Source: Microcella indica
GTDB taxonomy: Bacteria; Actinomycetota; Actinomycetes; Actinomycetales; Microbacteriaceae
NCBI RefSeq assembly: GCF_013414345.1
Contig: NZ_CP058670.1
Coordinates: forward strand, 2,356,001 to 2,420,000
Direction: 5' to 3'
DNA length: 64,000 nucleotides
A program made the position numbers and the translations under genes. Below the pieces are notes generated by a model. That model was not told the origin of the DNA and did no database searches. It saw only the letters and a program-made list of their open reading frames with translations. Position 1 is the first letter of the stretch, and each line of letters starts with the position of its first letter. Positions 26,285 to 37,164 of this stretch are shown one piece after another.

Positions 26285-26917
26285 CTAGTTGAGCAGGAAG
26301 GGCACGTCGCCCTCGCTCTCGAACTCGCCGACGCTCACACTCAAGCGGTAGGTCGCGCCTCCAGCGGTGACCTGCTCGCGGTCGGCGTCGCAGTCGCCGG
26401 GGCTCGAGCGGGTGCGGCTCCACGAGAAGGGCGTCGTCGACTTCTCTTCGCCGGGTTCGAGCACGGTCGGCGCCGCGACACCCGGGTCTTGGCAGTCGGT
26501 CGATGCCCAGATGCGGTCGGGCCCGGAGACGATCACATATTCCTGCACGTCGCTGCCCGCCTCCATCGTGCACGGAGCCGCGCCCGTGTTGAGGAGGGTG
26601 AGGGAGAGCATCGGCTGCTGCTCGGGCCCGTAGCTGTTCGAGTCGGTCACGGGCGTGACGACCACCTGATCGGGCGTGCACGGTGCTGGCCCACCACCGG
26701 TGCCCTGCGCGTCGGGGTCGGTCTCGGCCTCGTCGGTCTCGCTCACCTCGGGGTCAGCGCCCGCACCGGGGTCGGTCGCGGGGTCGCCCGTGCCGGGCCG
26801 CACGACGATGAGGATGATGATGACGATGACGGCGAGCAGGCCGAGGCCCACGACGAGGCGCCGCCGCCAGTACACCTGCGGCGGCTGCGGGCCCACAGGG
26901 TGACGCAGCGTCGACAT
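26285..26917 (-). CDS. Membrane-anchored DUF4232-like exported protein
   Basis: 210 residues. One membrane helix (about 23-43, VVGLGLLAVIVIIILIVV) follows a short basic tail, then an acidic low-complexity linker (about 45-80). The outer domain has four Cys and the sequence features of DUF4232-like immunoglobulin folds: LSLTLLNTGAAPCTMEAGSDVQEY, RIWASTDCQ, FSWSRTRSSPGDCDADREQV. Topology is thus a single-pass protein with an extracellular beta domain. Role unknown. Confidence 0.65.
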   Translation of the reverse strand: MSTLRHPVGPQPPQVYWRRRLVVGLGLLAVIVIIILIVVRPGTGDPATDPGAGADPEVSETDEAETDPDAQGTGGGPAPCTPDQVVVTPVTDSNSYGPEQQPMLSLTLLNTGAAPCTMEAGSDVQEYVIVSGPDRIWASTDCQDPGVAAPTVLEPGEEKSTTPFSWSRTRSSPGDCDADREQVTAGGATYRLSVSVGEFESEGDVPFLLN

Positions 26918-27052
26918 GCGCTCAGAGTAGGGCCGTCACGGGCGCCGGGCGTGTCGCCACCCGGCGTGTGCGCAGAACTCCCAGCCCGGCCGCGCCGGAC
27001 GAGGCGCCCCGCCGTGCCCCACCGCGCCGTGCCCCACCCCGCCGCGCGCGGC

Positions 27053-27586
27053 CTACAGCTCCTTGAGCAATCGGCTGTTGCCGAGCGTGTTCGGCTTGAC
27101 GCGCGAGAGGTCGAGGAACTCGGCGACACCCTCGTCGGGCGAGCGCACGAGCTCGCTGTACACCTCGGGGTCGACGAGCAGCTCCTCCCCGATGGAGACG
27201 AAGCCGTGCCGGCCGAAGAACTCGGTCTCGAAGGTGAGGCAGAACAGTCGCCGCAGGCCGAGCTCGCGCGCCTGCTGCTCGAGCCGCTCGTAGATCTCAT
27301 GGCCGACGCCCGTGCCGCGCCAGCGCTCCTGCACGGCCAGGGTGCGCACTTCGCCGAGGTCCTCCCACAGCACGTGCAGCGCCCCGCAGCCGATGACCTC
27401 GCCGCTGTCGTCGTCGATGGCGACGGAGAACTCCTGCACCGACTCGAAGAACACGACGAGCTCCTTGCCGAGCAGAATGCGCTCCTGCACGAGCGGCTCG
27501 ACCAGTGCGTGGATGCCGCGCACGTCGGCGGTGCGCGCCTGCCGCACGCTGAACCCCCGGCGCCCCAGAGAACCCTGTTCCGTCAC
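27053..27586 (-). CDS. argA: Amino-acid N-acetyltransferase (short ArgA type)
   Basis: GNAT-fold enzyme of 177 residues, resembling the short N-acetylglutamate synthases of actinobacteria (as in mycobacteria), first step of arginine synthesis. The acetyl-CoA loop is ERWRGTGVGHEIYERL. EFFGRHGFVSIGEELLVDPEVYSELVRSPDEGVAEFLDL is characteristic of that branch. GTG at 27586. It is encoded downstream of clpC on the same strand with about 90 bp between. Activity on glutamate is family knowledge, not shown here. Confidence 0.85.
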   Translation of the reverse strand: MTEQGSLGRRGFSVRQARTADVRGIHALVEPLVQERILLGKELVVFFESVQEFSVAIDDDSGEVIGCGALHVLWEDLGEVRTLAVQERWRGTGVGHEIYERLEQQARELGLRRLFCLTFETEFFGRHGFVSIGEELLVDPEVYSELVRSPDEGVAEFLDLSRVKPNTLGNSRLLKEL

Positions 27587-27679
27587 TCCCTCAGCCTAGA
27601 GCCGACCCGCCCGCTCAGAACGACGGCCGGGCCCGCCCCGAAGGGCAGACCCGGCCATGAGCGGGATGCTCGAGCGCTG

Positions 27680-30178
<2,499 letters not shown>

Positions 30179-30262
30179 CTCGCACTCTCCTCACGACAGC
30201 GGGTCGAATCGCTACCAGTACATCGAGGGTAACCAGCGCACCCTGGGTTAACTGCCCCTGTT

Positions 30263-30273
30263 CGCCCTAGGCG
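30263..30273 (-). promoter_or_regulatory. ClgR-type operator upstream of clpC
   Basis: On the minus strand the core reads CGCCTAGGGCG followed by AAC. This matches the corynebacterial ClgR consensus as I remember it (CGCYNANRGCG followed by two A/T and a G/C). ClgR activates clp genes in actinobacteria, so the site explains control of clpC; its position about 85-95 bp before the ATG is suitable for an activator. Confidence 0.6.
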
Positions 30274-30341
30274 TGACCCCGATTCTCACGCGTCCCGCTG
30301 TCGGGGCAGGGCTTGCGCTCGGCGGCGCGCATCCGTACGTT

Positions 30342-30370
30342 AACGATGTTCAATAATAACGATCAACGAT
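30342..30370 (+). promoter_or_regulatory. Triple AACGAT repeat before the DUF2975/XRE operon
   Basis: AACGAT occurs at 30342-30347, 30358-30363 and 30365-30370 in an AT-rich patch immediately before the operon start. AAGGA (30371-30375) serves as the ribosome site for GTG 30381. The repeats could be the operator of the XRE protein encoded third in the operon. Confidence 0.4.
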
Positions 30371-30380
30371 AAGGATGCTC

Positions 30381-31037
30381 GTGCCCTCGTCACCCACCCC
30401 TCCCACCCGCACCGAGCGCGTCGTGCTGCGCATCATCGCGGGCGGCGCGCTGCTCGTCGCCGCGCTCGCCCTCGTCGGAGCCGTTCTCGGCACGGTGTCA
30501 CTCGCGACCGACGAGCGCGTCGCCGTGCCCGGCATGCTCATCGGCAACGCCGAGACGCCGGAGTTCACCGAGAAGAGTGACGCGATCGCCGAGGCGCGGT
30601 ACGACAGCGTCAGCATCGAGGTCACCGAACTCAGCGGCGAGGCCCGCGCGTGGCTCGTGACCGAGCACCTCTCCGCGGCGCTGCTGACCGTCGGCCTCGG
30701 CCTCGTCGTCGCGTGGGTCGCGACCCGTCTCGCCGCGGGGCGCCCGTTCGTGCGATCGGCGACGATCGCCCTCGGCAGTTCGGCGATCCTCGTCACCGCC
30801 AGCGGACTGCTCGAGCAGGCCGCGGCGGCGATCGCGCGCGCTGAAGTCGTCGACTTCCTCGGCAGCCGCGAGATCACCGCCGGGGGGAACGCAGACAACC
30901 CGAGCTACGAGGGCTTCGTGGGCTTCGGCCTCAACCTCGATCTCGCGCCCTTCGCGTGGGGCATGGCCCTCATCGTCGTCGCCGGGGCCTTCGAGCTCGG
31001 CCAGCGCCTGCAGCGCGACACGGAAGGGCTCGTCTGA
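30381..31037 (+). CDS. DUF2975-like membrane protein
   Basis: Protein of 218 residues with four hydrophobic segments. The first two enclose an extracytoplasmic stretch (about 50-90) and the third follows ATRLAAGRPFVRSATIALG, the DUF2975 landmark (G-x-PF near a helix start). The tail ends in LQRDTEGLV, also found in the next gene. GTG 30381 with AAGGA five bases before it is preferred over ATG 30375. DUF2975 proteins are often paired with small XRE regulators, as here; function unknown. Confidence 0.65.
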   Translation: MPSSPTPPTRTERVVLRIIAGGALLVAALALVGAVLGTVSLATDERVAVPGMLIGNAETPEFTEKSDAIAEARYDSVSIEVTELSGEARAWLVTEHLSAALLTVGLGLVVAWVATRLAAGRPFVRSATIALGSSAILVTASGLLEQAAAAIARAEVVDFLGSREITAGGNADNPSYEGFVGFGLNLDLAPFAWGMALIVVAGAFELGQRLQRDTEGLV

Positions 31038-31753
31038 TGGATCCGTTCACGATCGTCCTCCTGGCCATGCTCGGCTTCGCGGTGCTGCTCGTCGCGGGCA
31101 TCGGCAGGCGCAGGCTGCCGGGTGCCGACCGACCTCCCCTACTGCCGAGACTCGTCGCGGGCGCGGCGTTGCTGGGAGCAGCGATCACCGCGCTCGTCGC
31201 CATCGTTGCCATCGTGCTGACCTTCGTCGGGGATCGGGTGACCCTCTCCGTTCCGGTAGTCGCCGCCACCGAGACAGTGCCGATCGACCTTCGAGCCTCG
31301 ACGGAGGCGAGTGTCGTGAGCGGTGCGACGCAGCAGACGTCGCTCCACCTCGCGGTCTCGGGGCTCGACACGTTCACGCTCGTGCTCGTGGCACTGCAGA
31401 GCGCATTGACCGCGGCCGTGGTGATCACGGTGCTCATCATGATCGCCAAGCTCGCTCGTCAGTCGATTTCGCACACTCCTTTCGCCTCGAAGCTCAGCCC
31501 GCTCTTCCTGGTGAGTGGAGGCGCTGTCGCAATCGGGGCGATGGCCGCCCAGTTCGCCGGCCTTCTCGCCGGAGTGCGTGCGCATGAGCAGCTGTACTTT
31601 CTGCGCGACGGCGCGATCGAGGGAGTCGCGAACACTCCGCCCACCTGGATGATTGAGGTGTGGCCGATCGGCGTCGGTCTCGTGCTCATCGTGATCGCTC
31701 GGCTGATGCGAGGCGGCGAGCGCCTGCAGCGCGACACCGCGGGGCTGGTCTGA
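31037..31753 (+). CDS. DUF2975-like membrane protein, paralogue
   Basis: Protein of 238 residues with five hydrophobic segments. It shares the layout and the ending LQRDTAGLV with the preceding protein, so the two are likely duplicates that diverged. SHTPFASKLSPLFLVSGGAVAIG corresponds to the PF motif region of DUF2975. An extra N-terminal helix (PFTIVLLAMLGFAVLLVAGIG) distinguishes it. ATG 31037 shares one base with the previous stop (TGATG), so translation is coupled. Confidence 0.6.
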   Translation: MDPFTIVLLAMLGFAVLLVAGIGRRRLPGADRPPLLPRLVAGAALLGAAITALVAIVAIVLTFVGDRVTLSVPVVAATETVPIDLRASTEASVVSGATQQTSLHLAVSGLDTFTLVLVALQSALTAAVVITVLIMIAKLARQSISHTPFASKLSPLFLVSGGAVAIGAMAAQFAGLLAGVRAHEQLYFLRDGAIEGVANTPPTWMIEVWPIGVGLVLIVIARLMRGGERLQRDTAGLV

Positions 31754-31989
31754 TGCCGCCGGCGGCCTCCGACGAGGAGGAGTCGGGCATCCACTGCAGG
31801 CTCGACGAGCTGCTCGCCGACCGCGGCATGACGCTCACCCGGTTGAGCGAGCTCGTCGGCGTGAGCCTCGTCAACCTCTCGGTGCTCAAGAACGACCGGG
31901 CGCGGGCCGTTCGCTTCTCGACGTTGCGCGCGATCTGCGAGGTGCTCGACTGCGAGGTCGGCGACCTCCTCGTGCTCGACCGCTCCTGA
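31753..31989 (+). CDS. XRE-family helix-turn-helix regulator (YozG-like)
   Basis: 78-residue DNA-binding protein. The single domain reads IHCRLDELLADRGMTLTRLSELVGVSLVNLSVLKNDRARAVRFSTLRAICEVLDCEVGDLL, a Cro/C1-type helix-turn-helix with the helix-2/3 turn at SELVGVSLVNLSVLK. ATG 31753 overlaps the preceding stop by one base (TGATG). In related operons the regulator is encoded with DUF2975 proteins and presumably controls its own promoter; the AACGAT repeats at 30342-30370 are the likely target. Confidence 0.82.
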   Translation: MPPAASDEEESGIHCRLDELLADRGMTLTRLSELVGVSLVNLSVLKNDRARAVRFSTLRAICEVLDCEVGDLLVLDRS

Positions 31990-32025
31990 CCGCGCTGCAC
32001 CCCCACCCGCCGGCCGACCCCGACT

Positions 32026-32121
32026 GTTGCGCGTTCAGGAGAACGTGCATCGACACCCTCGGGCACCGGTGTGTCGCGGTCCATCGAGCACCCGCCGGGC
32101 ATCGCATCCTGAACGCGCAAC
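32026..32121. repeat. Long intergenic inverted repeat, 15-bp arms
   Basis: GTTGCGCGTTCAGGA (32026-32040) and its exact reverse complement (32107-32121) enclose 66 bp that contain a smaller imperfect hairpin around CGACACC/GGTGTGTCG. It lies between the XRE gene and pirin, both on plus. A similar architecture is at 36158-36244. Could act as a terminator or be a repeat-element relic. Confidence 0.6.
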
Positions 32122-32214
32122 GGGGGGCGGGTAGCAGCGGCCTCGGCGGATGCGGGTGGCGAGGTGGGCACCGCACGACGGATGCTCGGCGCGCGCCCGA
32201 CGTAGGGTGATCGT

Positions 32215-33213
32215 GTGAGCAACCTCGAGACCGAGCCCGACGAGCTCGTGTGCGACGAACGGCCCGGCGCCGGCACCGCGCACGACAACGGCGTCTTCGA
32301 ACTGCTCGAACCGCGCGAGGTGCCGCTCGGCGGCCCGCGCGCGATGACCGTGCGCCGCACCCTCCCCCAGCGGGCCCGCAGCCTCATCGGCGCGTGGTGC
32401 TTCGTCGACCACTACGGCCCCGACGACGTGACCGACCGCGAGGCCGGCATGGTCGTGCCGCCGCATCCGCACACGGGCCTGCAGACCGTCAGCTGGCTGT
32501 TCGAGGGCGAGGTCGAGCACCGCGACTCGAGCGGGGCCCACGCCATGGTGCGGCCGGGCGAGGTGAATCTCATGACCGCGGGCTCGGGCATCCAGCATTC
32601 GGAGGTGTCGACGGCCGCCACCCGCCGCCTGCACGGCGCCCAGCTGTGGGTCGCCCTGCCCGACAGCGACCGCCACACGGCGCCGTTCTTCGAGCACGCG
32701 CCCGCCGAGCCGCGCACCATCGGCGACGCGACCGTGCGGGTGTTCATGGGAGCGCTCGGCAAGGACGCCGCGAGCCCCCTGCGCCTGTTCAGCCCCCTGC
32801 TCGGCGCGCAGCTCGACCTGCCCGCGGGCGGCGTCGTCGAGCTACCGGTCGACCCCGAGTTCGAGCACGGCCTGCTCGTCGACGCCGGCCCGGCCACGCT
32901 CGACGGCCATGACGTGCCCGTCGCGCACCTCGGTTACCGCGGCCCCGGTCGTACGACCCTGCGCGTGACGGCGGGTGAGCACCCCGTGCGGGCGCTGCTG
33001 CTCGGCGGCGTGCCCCTCGGCGAGCCGATCGTCATGTGGTGGAACTTCATCGGCCGCAGCCACGACGAGATCGAGGCGTACCGCGCGCAGTGGCAGGGCG
33101 ACGTCATCGAGGGCGGCACGGCCACCGGCCGGTTCGGCCGCGTCGAGGGCTACGACGGCGCGCCGCTGCCCGCGCCCGACCTGCCAGGCGTGCGGCTCAA
33201 GCCCCGCGAGTAG
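32215..33213 (+). CDS. Pirin family protein
   Basis: Bicupin protein of 332 residues. The pirin N-domain includes VRRTLPQRARSLIGAWCFVDHYGPDDV and the metal-binding VVPPHPHTGLQTVSWLFEGEVEHRDSSG with the His and Glu ligands, then GEVNLMTAGSGIQHSE. The C-domain contains VMWWNFIGRSHDEIEAYRAQW. Some pirins oxidise quercetin or act as redox sensors; the role here is open. GTG 32215 fits the family N-terminus. Cytosolic, apparently monocistronic. Confidence 0.92.
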   Translation: MSNLETEPDELVCDERPGAGTAHDNGVFELLEPREVPLGGPRAMTVRRTLPQRARSLIGAWCFVDHYGPDDVTDREAGMVVPPHPHTGLQTVSWLFEGEVEHRDSSGAHAMVRPGEVNLMTAGSGIQHSEVSTAATRRLHGAQLWVALPDSDRHTAPFFEHAPAEPRTIGDATVRVFMGALGKDAASPLRLFSPLLGAQLDLPAGGVVELPVDPEFEHGLLVDAGPATLDGHDVPVAHLGYRGPGRTTLRVTAGEHPVRALLLGGVPLGEPIVMWWNFIGRSHDEIEAYRAQWQGDVIEGGTATGRFGRVEGYDGAPLPAPDLPGVRLKPRE

Positions 33214-33261
33214 GTCACCCTCGCGACCCCGCGAGACGGGGGCGGGATGCTCGTCCCCGCG

Positions 33262-33447
33262 CTACTCGTGCGGGTCCGCGGTGAGCTTCTCGAGCCTGGC
33301 GCGCTCCTCGGCCTCGACCTTCGAGTAGGCGCTGCGCTCGGCGCGATCGGCGCGGATGATCGCGCGCATGACGAGCCAGAAGATCAGGCCGAGCAGGATC
33401 GTCGGCGTGACCGAGAAGAGCGCGTTGCTCCAGAATTCTTCCGGCAT
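33262..33447 (-). CDS. Small conserved membrane protein (61 residues)
   Basis: ATG at 33447. A single hydrophobic helix (about 10-30, ALFSVTPTILLGLIFWLVMRAII) is followed by a charged, probably coiled-coil tail (RADRAERSAYSKVEAEERARLEKL). Proteins of this design (a helix with a P-T-I-L-L-G core and an Arg/Glu tail) are common and unnamed in actinobacteria. It stands between pirin and an exported protein gene. Function unknown. Confidence 0.7.
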   Translation of the reverse strand: MPEEFWSNALFSVTPTILLGLIFWLVMRAIIRADRAERSAYSKVEAEERARLEKLTADPHE

Positions 33448-33528
33448 GGCTCCAGGATACGTCGCCTCACCCTTCGAGGTCGCCGCGAGCGCCCGTGGGC
33501 CCGCTCGACTGACTCGATGAGCAGGCGG

Positions 33529-34116
33529 CTACTCGATGAGCCGGCGGCGTGCGACGTAGAGGAACACGAGCACGAGCATCCCGAGTGCCGCCGTCGCGGC
33601 GAACACGACCGGAGCGAGCGCGGAGATGCCCGCGAAGGGTCCGCCCGCCTCGACGACCTCCTCCTCAGCGGGGGTCTCCTCGGAGTCGGACCCCAGGGTC
33701 GGCAGTTGCAGGTCGCCGAAGTCGTCGATCCCGTTGACGAGGGTCACGTCGCCGACGACGTGCGAGAGCGCCCCGTCGGCGGCGAGCGCGATGACGCAGT
33801 AGACGCCGTCGGAGAAACGCTGGGTCGGCACCGTGAACGAGAACGCCGTCGACGCGGCGACCGTCGTGCTGCGCTCGATGACGAACGGGCCGCACTCGCC
33901 CAGCCGCTGCTCGGCGAGGCCCACCGTCAGATCGGTGGGGCCGCTCGTCGTGATCGACCCTTCGATGAGCAGCTCGCCGCTGACGACCTCGCCCGACAGC
34001 GGCGACAGGATGCGCATCGAGTCGACGGCGAAGCTCGGTGCCGCGGCGGCGAGCGCGATCGTCAGGGCGACGAAGGGCACAGCCGGGAGGAGGCGGCGCA
34101 GGCGGGTGCTGAGCAT
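33529..34116 (-). CDS. Exported, membrane-anchored protein of unknown function
   Basis: 195 residues. The signal peptide is MLSTRLRRLLPAVPFVALTIALAAAAPSFA, with AFA-like cleavage near residue 30. The outer domain begins RILSPLSGEVVSGELLIEGSI, a strand-rich immunoglobulin-like pattern seen in cell-surface and CopC-like proteins, but the CopC metal ligands are not evident. An acidic linker precedes a C-terminal helix (VVFAATAALGMLVLVFLYV) with an Arg-rich end, so it is anchored with the domain outside. ATG 34116. Confidence 0.62.
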   Translation of the reverse strand: MLSTRLRRLLPAVPFVALTIALAAAAPSFAVDSMRILSPLSGEVVSGELLIEGSITTSGPTDLTVGLAEQRLGECGPFVIERSTTVAASTAFSFTVPTQRFSDGVYCVIALAADGALSHVVGDVTLVNGIDDFGDLQLPTLGSDSEETPAEEEVVEAGGPFAGISALAPVVFAATAALGMLVLVFLYVARRRLIE

Positions 34117-34313
34117 GGGGTTCGCCGTTCGGGTCGGGCGAACGCGCGACCGGGCCGGGGCTCGATCGACGTCGTACGGGTATCGGGTGACGTGCGTGTT
34201 CGGGTGCGGTCCTCGCCGCCGGCGCGGGTTTCCGGCGGGGTGGGCCGGTCGCAGACTGCGGGAACTGTCTTGAGAATAGGCGCGCCGGGGCGGCGCGCAT
34301 CAGTCCCCAGTGT

Positions 34314-34343
34314 GGGGGGATAGAAAGGCGGGTCTATCCCCTC
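34314..34343. terminator. Hairpin between exported-protein and small-membrane-protein genes
   Basis: GGGGATAGA (34316-34324) pairs exactly with TCTATCCCC (34333-34341) with an 8-nt loop. It lies downstream of the lysS and small-gene transcript on the minus strand and upstream of the exported-protein gene. A terminator role is likely though no T tract is present. Confidence 0.5.
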
Positions 34344-34371
34344 CGTGATGCCGGGTGACGGGAGGGGCGGC

Positions 34372-34518
34372 TCAGGCCCGGCCGAGCATCCCGAAGATGC
34401 CGGAGAGCAGCAGGTACGCGCCGAACGCGCCCACGACGATCCACAGCGCGAGGCGGTTCATCGTGTACGCGGGCTTCTTGTCGCCCGGCAGCGAGAGGTC
34501 CTCGTCGTCCTTCTTCAT
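34372..34518 (-). CDS. Small single-pass membrane protein (48 residues)
   Basis: ATG 34518, TGA 34372. The product starts with an acidic/Lys-rich head (MKKDDEDLSLPGDKKPAYTM), then one membrane helix (LALWIVVGAFGAYLLLSGIFGML), and ends GRA. Third codon positions are almost all G/C, and the layout (soluble head, single helix) is typical of a real actinobacterial small protein. It follows lysS by 57 bp on the same strand and may share its transcript. Confidence 0.65.
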   Translation of the reverse strand: MKKDDEDLSLPGDKKPAYTMNRLALWIVVGAFGAYLLLSGIFGMLGRA

Positions 34519-34575
34519 GCGCTCAGACTACGTGACCGCGCCGCACGACCCGCGCCGCATGCCCGCGCCCGCTCG

Positions 34576-36090
34576 TCACTTGACGAGCGGGAAGAGGATC
34601 GTCTCGCGAATGCCGAGGCCGGTGAGCGCCATGAGTAGACGGTCGATGCCCATGCCCATGCCGCCCGACGGCGGCATGCCGTGCTCGAGCGCCGTGAGGA
34701 ACGCCTCGTCGAGCCGCATCGCCTCGAGGTCTCCGCCAGCGGCGAGCTTCGCCTGCTCGACGAAGCGCTCGCGCTGCACCACCGGGTCGACGAGCTCGGA
34801 GTACGCCGTGGCGAGCTCGAAGCCGCGCACGTACAGGTCCCACTTCTCGACCATGCCGGGCCGGCTGCGGTGCTCGCGCACGAGCGGGCTCGTGTCGACC
34901 GGGAAGTCCATGACGAAGGTCGGCCGCACGAGGTCGCCCTTGACGTGGTGCTCCCACAGCTCCTCGACGTACTTGCCGGGCAGGGGGTGCGTGATCTCGA
35001 TGTCGACGGCGTCGGCGAGCTTCTTCAGCTCGGCCATGGGTGTCTGCGGCGTGATCTCGACGCCGATAGCGGCGCTGAGCGAGTCGTACATGCTCAGGCG
35101 GTCCCACGTGCCGCCGAGGTCGTACTCGGTGCCGTCGGCCCACGTGACGACGTGCGACCCCGACACGGCGACGGCAGCCTTCTGGATCATCTCCTGCGTC
35201 AGGTCGGCCATCTGGTGGTAGTCGCCGTACGCCTGGTACGCCTCGAGCATCGCGAACTCGGGGCTGTGCGTGGAGTCGGCGCCCTCGTTGCGGAAGTTGC
35301 GGTTGATCTCGAAGACGCGGTCGATGCCGCCGACGACGGCGCGCTTGAGGAACAGCTCGGGCGCGATGCGCAGGAACAGCTCCATGTCGAAGGCATTGGA
35401 GTGGGTGATGAAGGGGCGAGCGGATGCTCCGCCGTGCATCGTCTGCAGCATGGGCGTCTCGACCTCGAGGTATCCGTGCTCGGCGAAGGTCGCCCGCAGG
35501 CTCGCGACGGCGGCGGCGCGGGCGCGCACCGTGCGCCGCGCCTGCTCGCGCACGATGAGGTCGAGGTAGCGCTGGCGTACGCGCGTCTCCTCGTTGAGGT
35601 CCTTGTGCAGCGTCGGCAGCGGCAGGATCGCCTTCGCCGCGATCGCCCACGTCGACACCATGATGCTCAGCTCGCCCCGGCGGCTCGTGATGACCTCGCC
35701 CGTCACGTGCACGTGGTCGCCGAGGTCGACGAACTCCTTCCACCGGTCGAGGCTCTCCTCGCCGACGACGGCGAGGCTCAGCATGACCTGCAGCCGCTCC
35801 CCGTCACCAGACTGCAGGGTGGCGAAGCACAGCTTTCCCGTGTTGCGGGAGAGCACGACGCGGCCCGCGAGGGCCACATGCTCGCCCGTGGCGATGTCGG
35901 GGTCGAGCTCGCCATGGCGCGCGCGCACCGCCGGGATCGAATCGGTGATCTCGAGACCGATCGCGTACGGGTCCAGGCCGGCCGCGAGCATCCTCGCCCG
36001 CTTGTCGAGGCGCACCTGCTTCTGCTCGGCGATCTCCTCGATCGTCGGCTCGGCGCTCTCGGCGCTGTCGGAAGCGGGGGTCTCGCTCAT
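34576..36090 (-). CDS. lysS: Lysyl-tRNA synthetase, class II
   Basis: Charges tRNA-Lys. 504 residues from ATG 36090 ([16 protein letters not shown]), preceded by GAGGAGACCAGCAG; the longer frame upstream has no support. The OB-fold anticodon domain spans about 60-170. Class II motif 2 is [20 protein letters not shown] and motif 3 is [15 protein letters not shown]. The short acidic N-terminal extension is common in actinobacterial LysS. Located downstream of panC, separated by an inverted repeat that may end the panC transcript. Confidence 0.97.
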   Translation of the reverse strand: MSETPASDSAESAEPTIEEIAEQKQVRLDKRARMLAAGLDPYAIGLEITDSIPAVRARHGELDPDIATGEHVALAGRVVLSRNTGKLCFATLQSGDGERLQVMLSLAVVGEESLDRWKEFVDLGDHVHVTGEVITSRRGELSIMVSTWAIAAKAILPLPTLHKDLNEETRVRQRYLDLIVREQARRTVRARAAAVASLRATFAEHGYLEVETPMLQTMHGGASARPFITHSNAFDMELFLRIAPELFLKRAVVGGIDRVFEINRNFRNEGADSTHSPEFAMLEAYQAYGDYHQMADLTQEMIQKAAVAVSGSHVVTWADGTEYDLGGTWDRLSMYDSLSAAIGVEITPQTPMAELKKLADAVDIEITHPLPGKYVEELWEHHVKGDLVRPTFVMDFPVDTSPLVREHRSRPGMVEKWDLYVRGFELATAYSELVDPVVQRERFVEQAKLAAGGDLEAMRLDEAFLTALEHGMPPSGGMGMGIDRLLMALTGLGIRETILFPLVK

Positions 36091-36157
36091 CTGCTGGTCT
36101 CCTCGTGTGTGGCCGCTCAAGCCTAACGGCGGCCCGAGCACGCCCCGCGCGAGCCCT

Positions 36158-36244
36158 GTTCGCTCATTCGGGCGCATGACCCTGGAACGGCGTGTCGCCG
36201 GTCGACGCGCCGTGTGAAACGGCGGTGCGTCCGAATGAGCGAAC
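36158..36244. repeat. Long intergenic inverted repeat, 19-bp arms
   Basis: The left arm GTTCGCTCATTCGGGCGCA (36158-36176) pairs with 36226-36244 through all 19 positions, counting one G-U pair. Inside lies a second hairpin, GGCGTGTCG/CGACGCGCC. It sits between lysS and panC. The architecture (outer 15-19-bp arms, an inner hairpin with GTGTCG, 87-96 bp total) matches the element at 32026-32121. Confidence 0.65.
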
Positions 36245-36297
36245 GCAGGTGGTGCTCGTCTGCTGGTGCAGACCACGGGCGGGATGCTCGGCGCGCG

Positions 36298-37164
36298 CTA
36301 CCCGAGGGTGAGCAGCTCGGTGTCGATGAGCCGGGTGTCGCCCAGGCGCGCGGCGATGAGCGCGCGGGCTGGCCCGTGGTGCTCGTCGGGCACGGGCTCG
36401 AAGGTGCTCGGGTCGACGACCGCGAAGTAGTCGAGCTCGACGCCGGTGGCTCCCGAGAGCACGCTCTGCGCGGCGGCGACGACCGCGTCGATGCCGAGGT
36501 CGGCGGCCGACTGGGCGGCTTCGAGCGCACGAGGCAGGGCACGCGCAGCCTCACGATTGCGCTCGTCGAGGAAGACGTTGCGGCTCGAGAGTGCCAGCCC
36601 GTCGTCGTCGCGCACGGTCTCGACGACCTCGACGCGCGTGCGGATGTCGAGGTCGCGCACCATCCGCTGCACGAGGAAGACCTGCTGGGCGTCCTTCTGC
36701 CCGAAGAGCACGTGGTGGGGCTGGGCGATGCCGAGCAGCTTGGCGACGACGGTGAGCACGCCGTCGAAGTGCCCGGGCCGCGACCGTCCTTCGAAGAGCC
36801 CGCCGACCGCGCCCGCCGTGACGGTCGTCGCGGATGCTCCGCTCGGGTACATCTCGTCGACGGCGGGGGCGAACACGACGTCGACCCCGTGGCCGGCGAG
36901 CGCCGCGCGGTCGTCGTCGAGCGTGCGCGGGTACTGCTCGAAGTCTTCACTCGGCCCGAACTGCAGCGGGTTGACGAAGATCGACACCACGACGACGTCG
37001 GCGAGCTCCCTCGCCCGGTCGACGAGCGCGAGGTGGCCGTCGTGCAGCGAGCCCATGGTCGGCACGAGGGCGACGCCCCGGCCGTCGGCGCGCGCGGCGT
37101 CGAGTCGCGCACGCAGCCCCGCGATGCTCGTGACGAGGTCGGGCACGGTCGTCGTGTCAGTCAC
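36298..37164 (-). CDS. panC: Pantothenate synthetase (pantoate-beta-alanine ligase)
   Basis: Condenses pantoate with beta-alanine using ATP, the last step of vitamin B5 synthesis. 288 residues from GTG 37164, which has AAGGAG just before it; the longer frame is not supported. Motifs are VPTMGSLHDGHLALV (the HIGH-like site), FVNPLQFGPSEDFEQYPR, FGQKDAQQVFLVQRMVRDL and LALSSRNVFL (KMSKS-like). The start overlaps the stop of the DUF2520 gene by 8 bp. Confidence 0.96.
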   Translation of the reverse strand: MTDTTTVPDLVTSIAGLRARLDAARADGRGVALVPTMGSLHDGHLALVDRARELADVVVVSIFVNPLQFGPSEDFEQYPRTLDDDRAALAGHGVDVVFAPAVDEMYPSGASATTVTAGAVGGLFEGRSRPGHFDGVLTVVAKLLGIAQPHHVLFGQKDAQQVFLVQRMVRDLDIRTRVEVVETVRDDDGLALSSRNVFLDERNREAARALPRALEAAQSAADLGIDAVVAAAQSVLSGATGVELDYFAVVDPSTFEPVPDEHHGPARALIAARLGDTRLIDTELLTLG

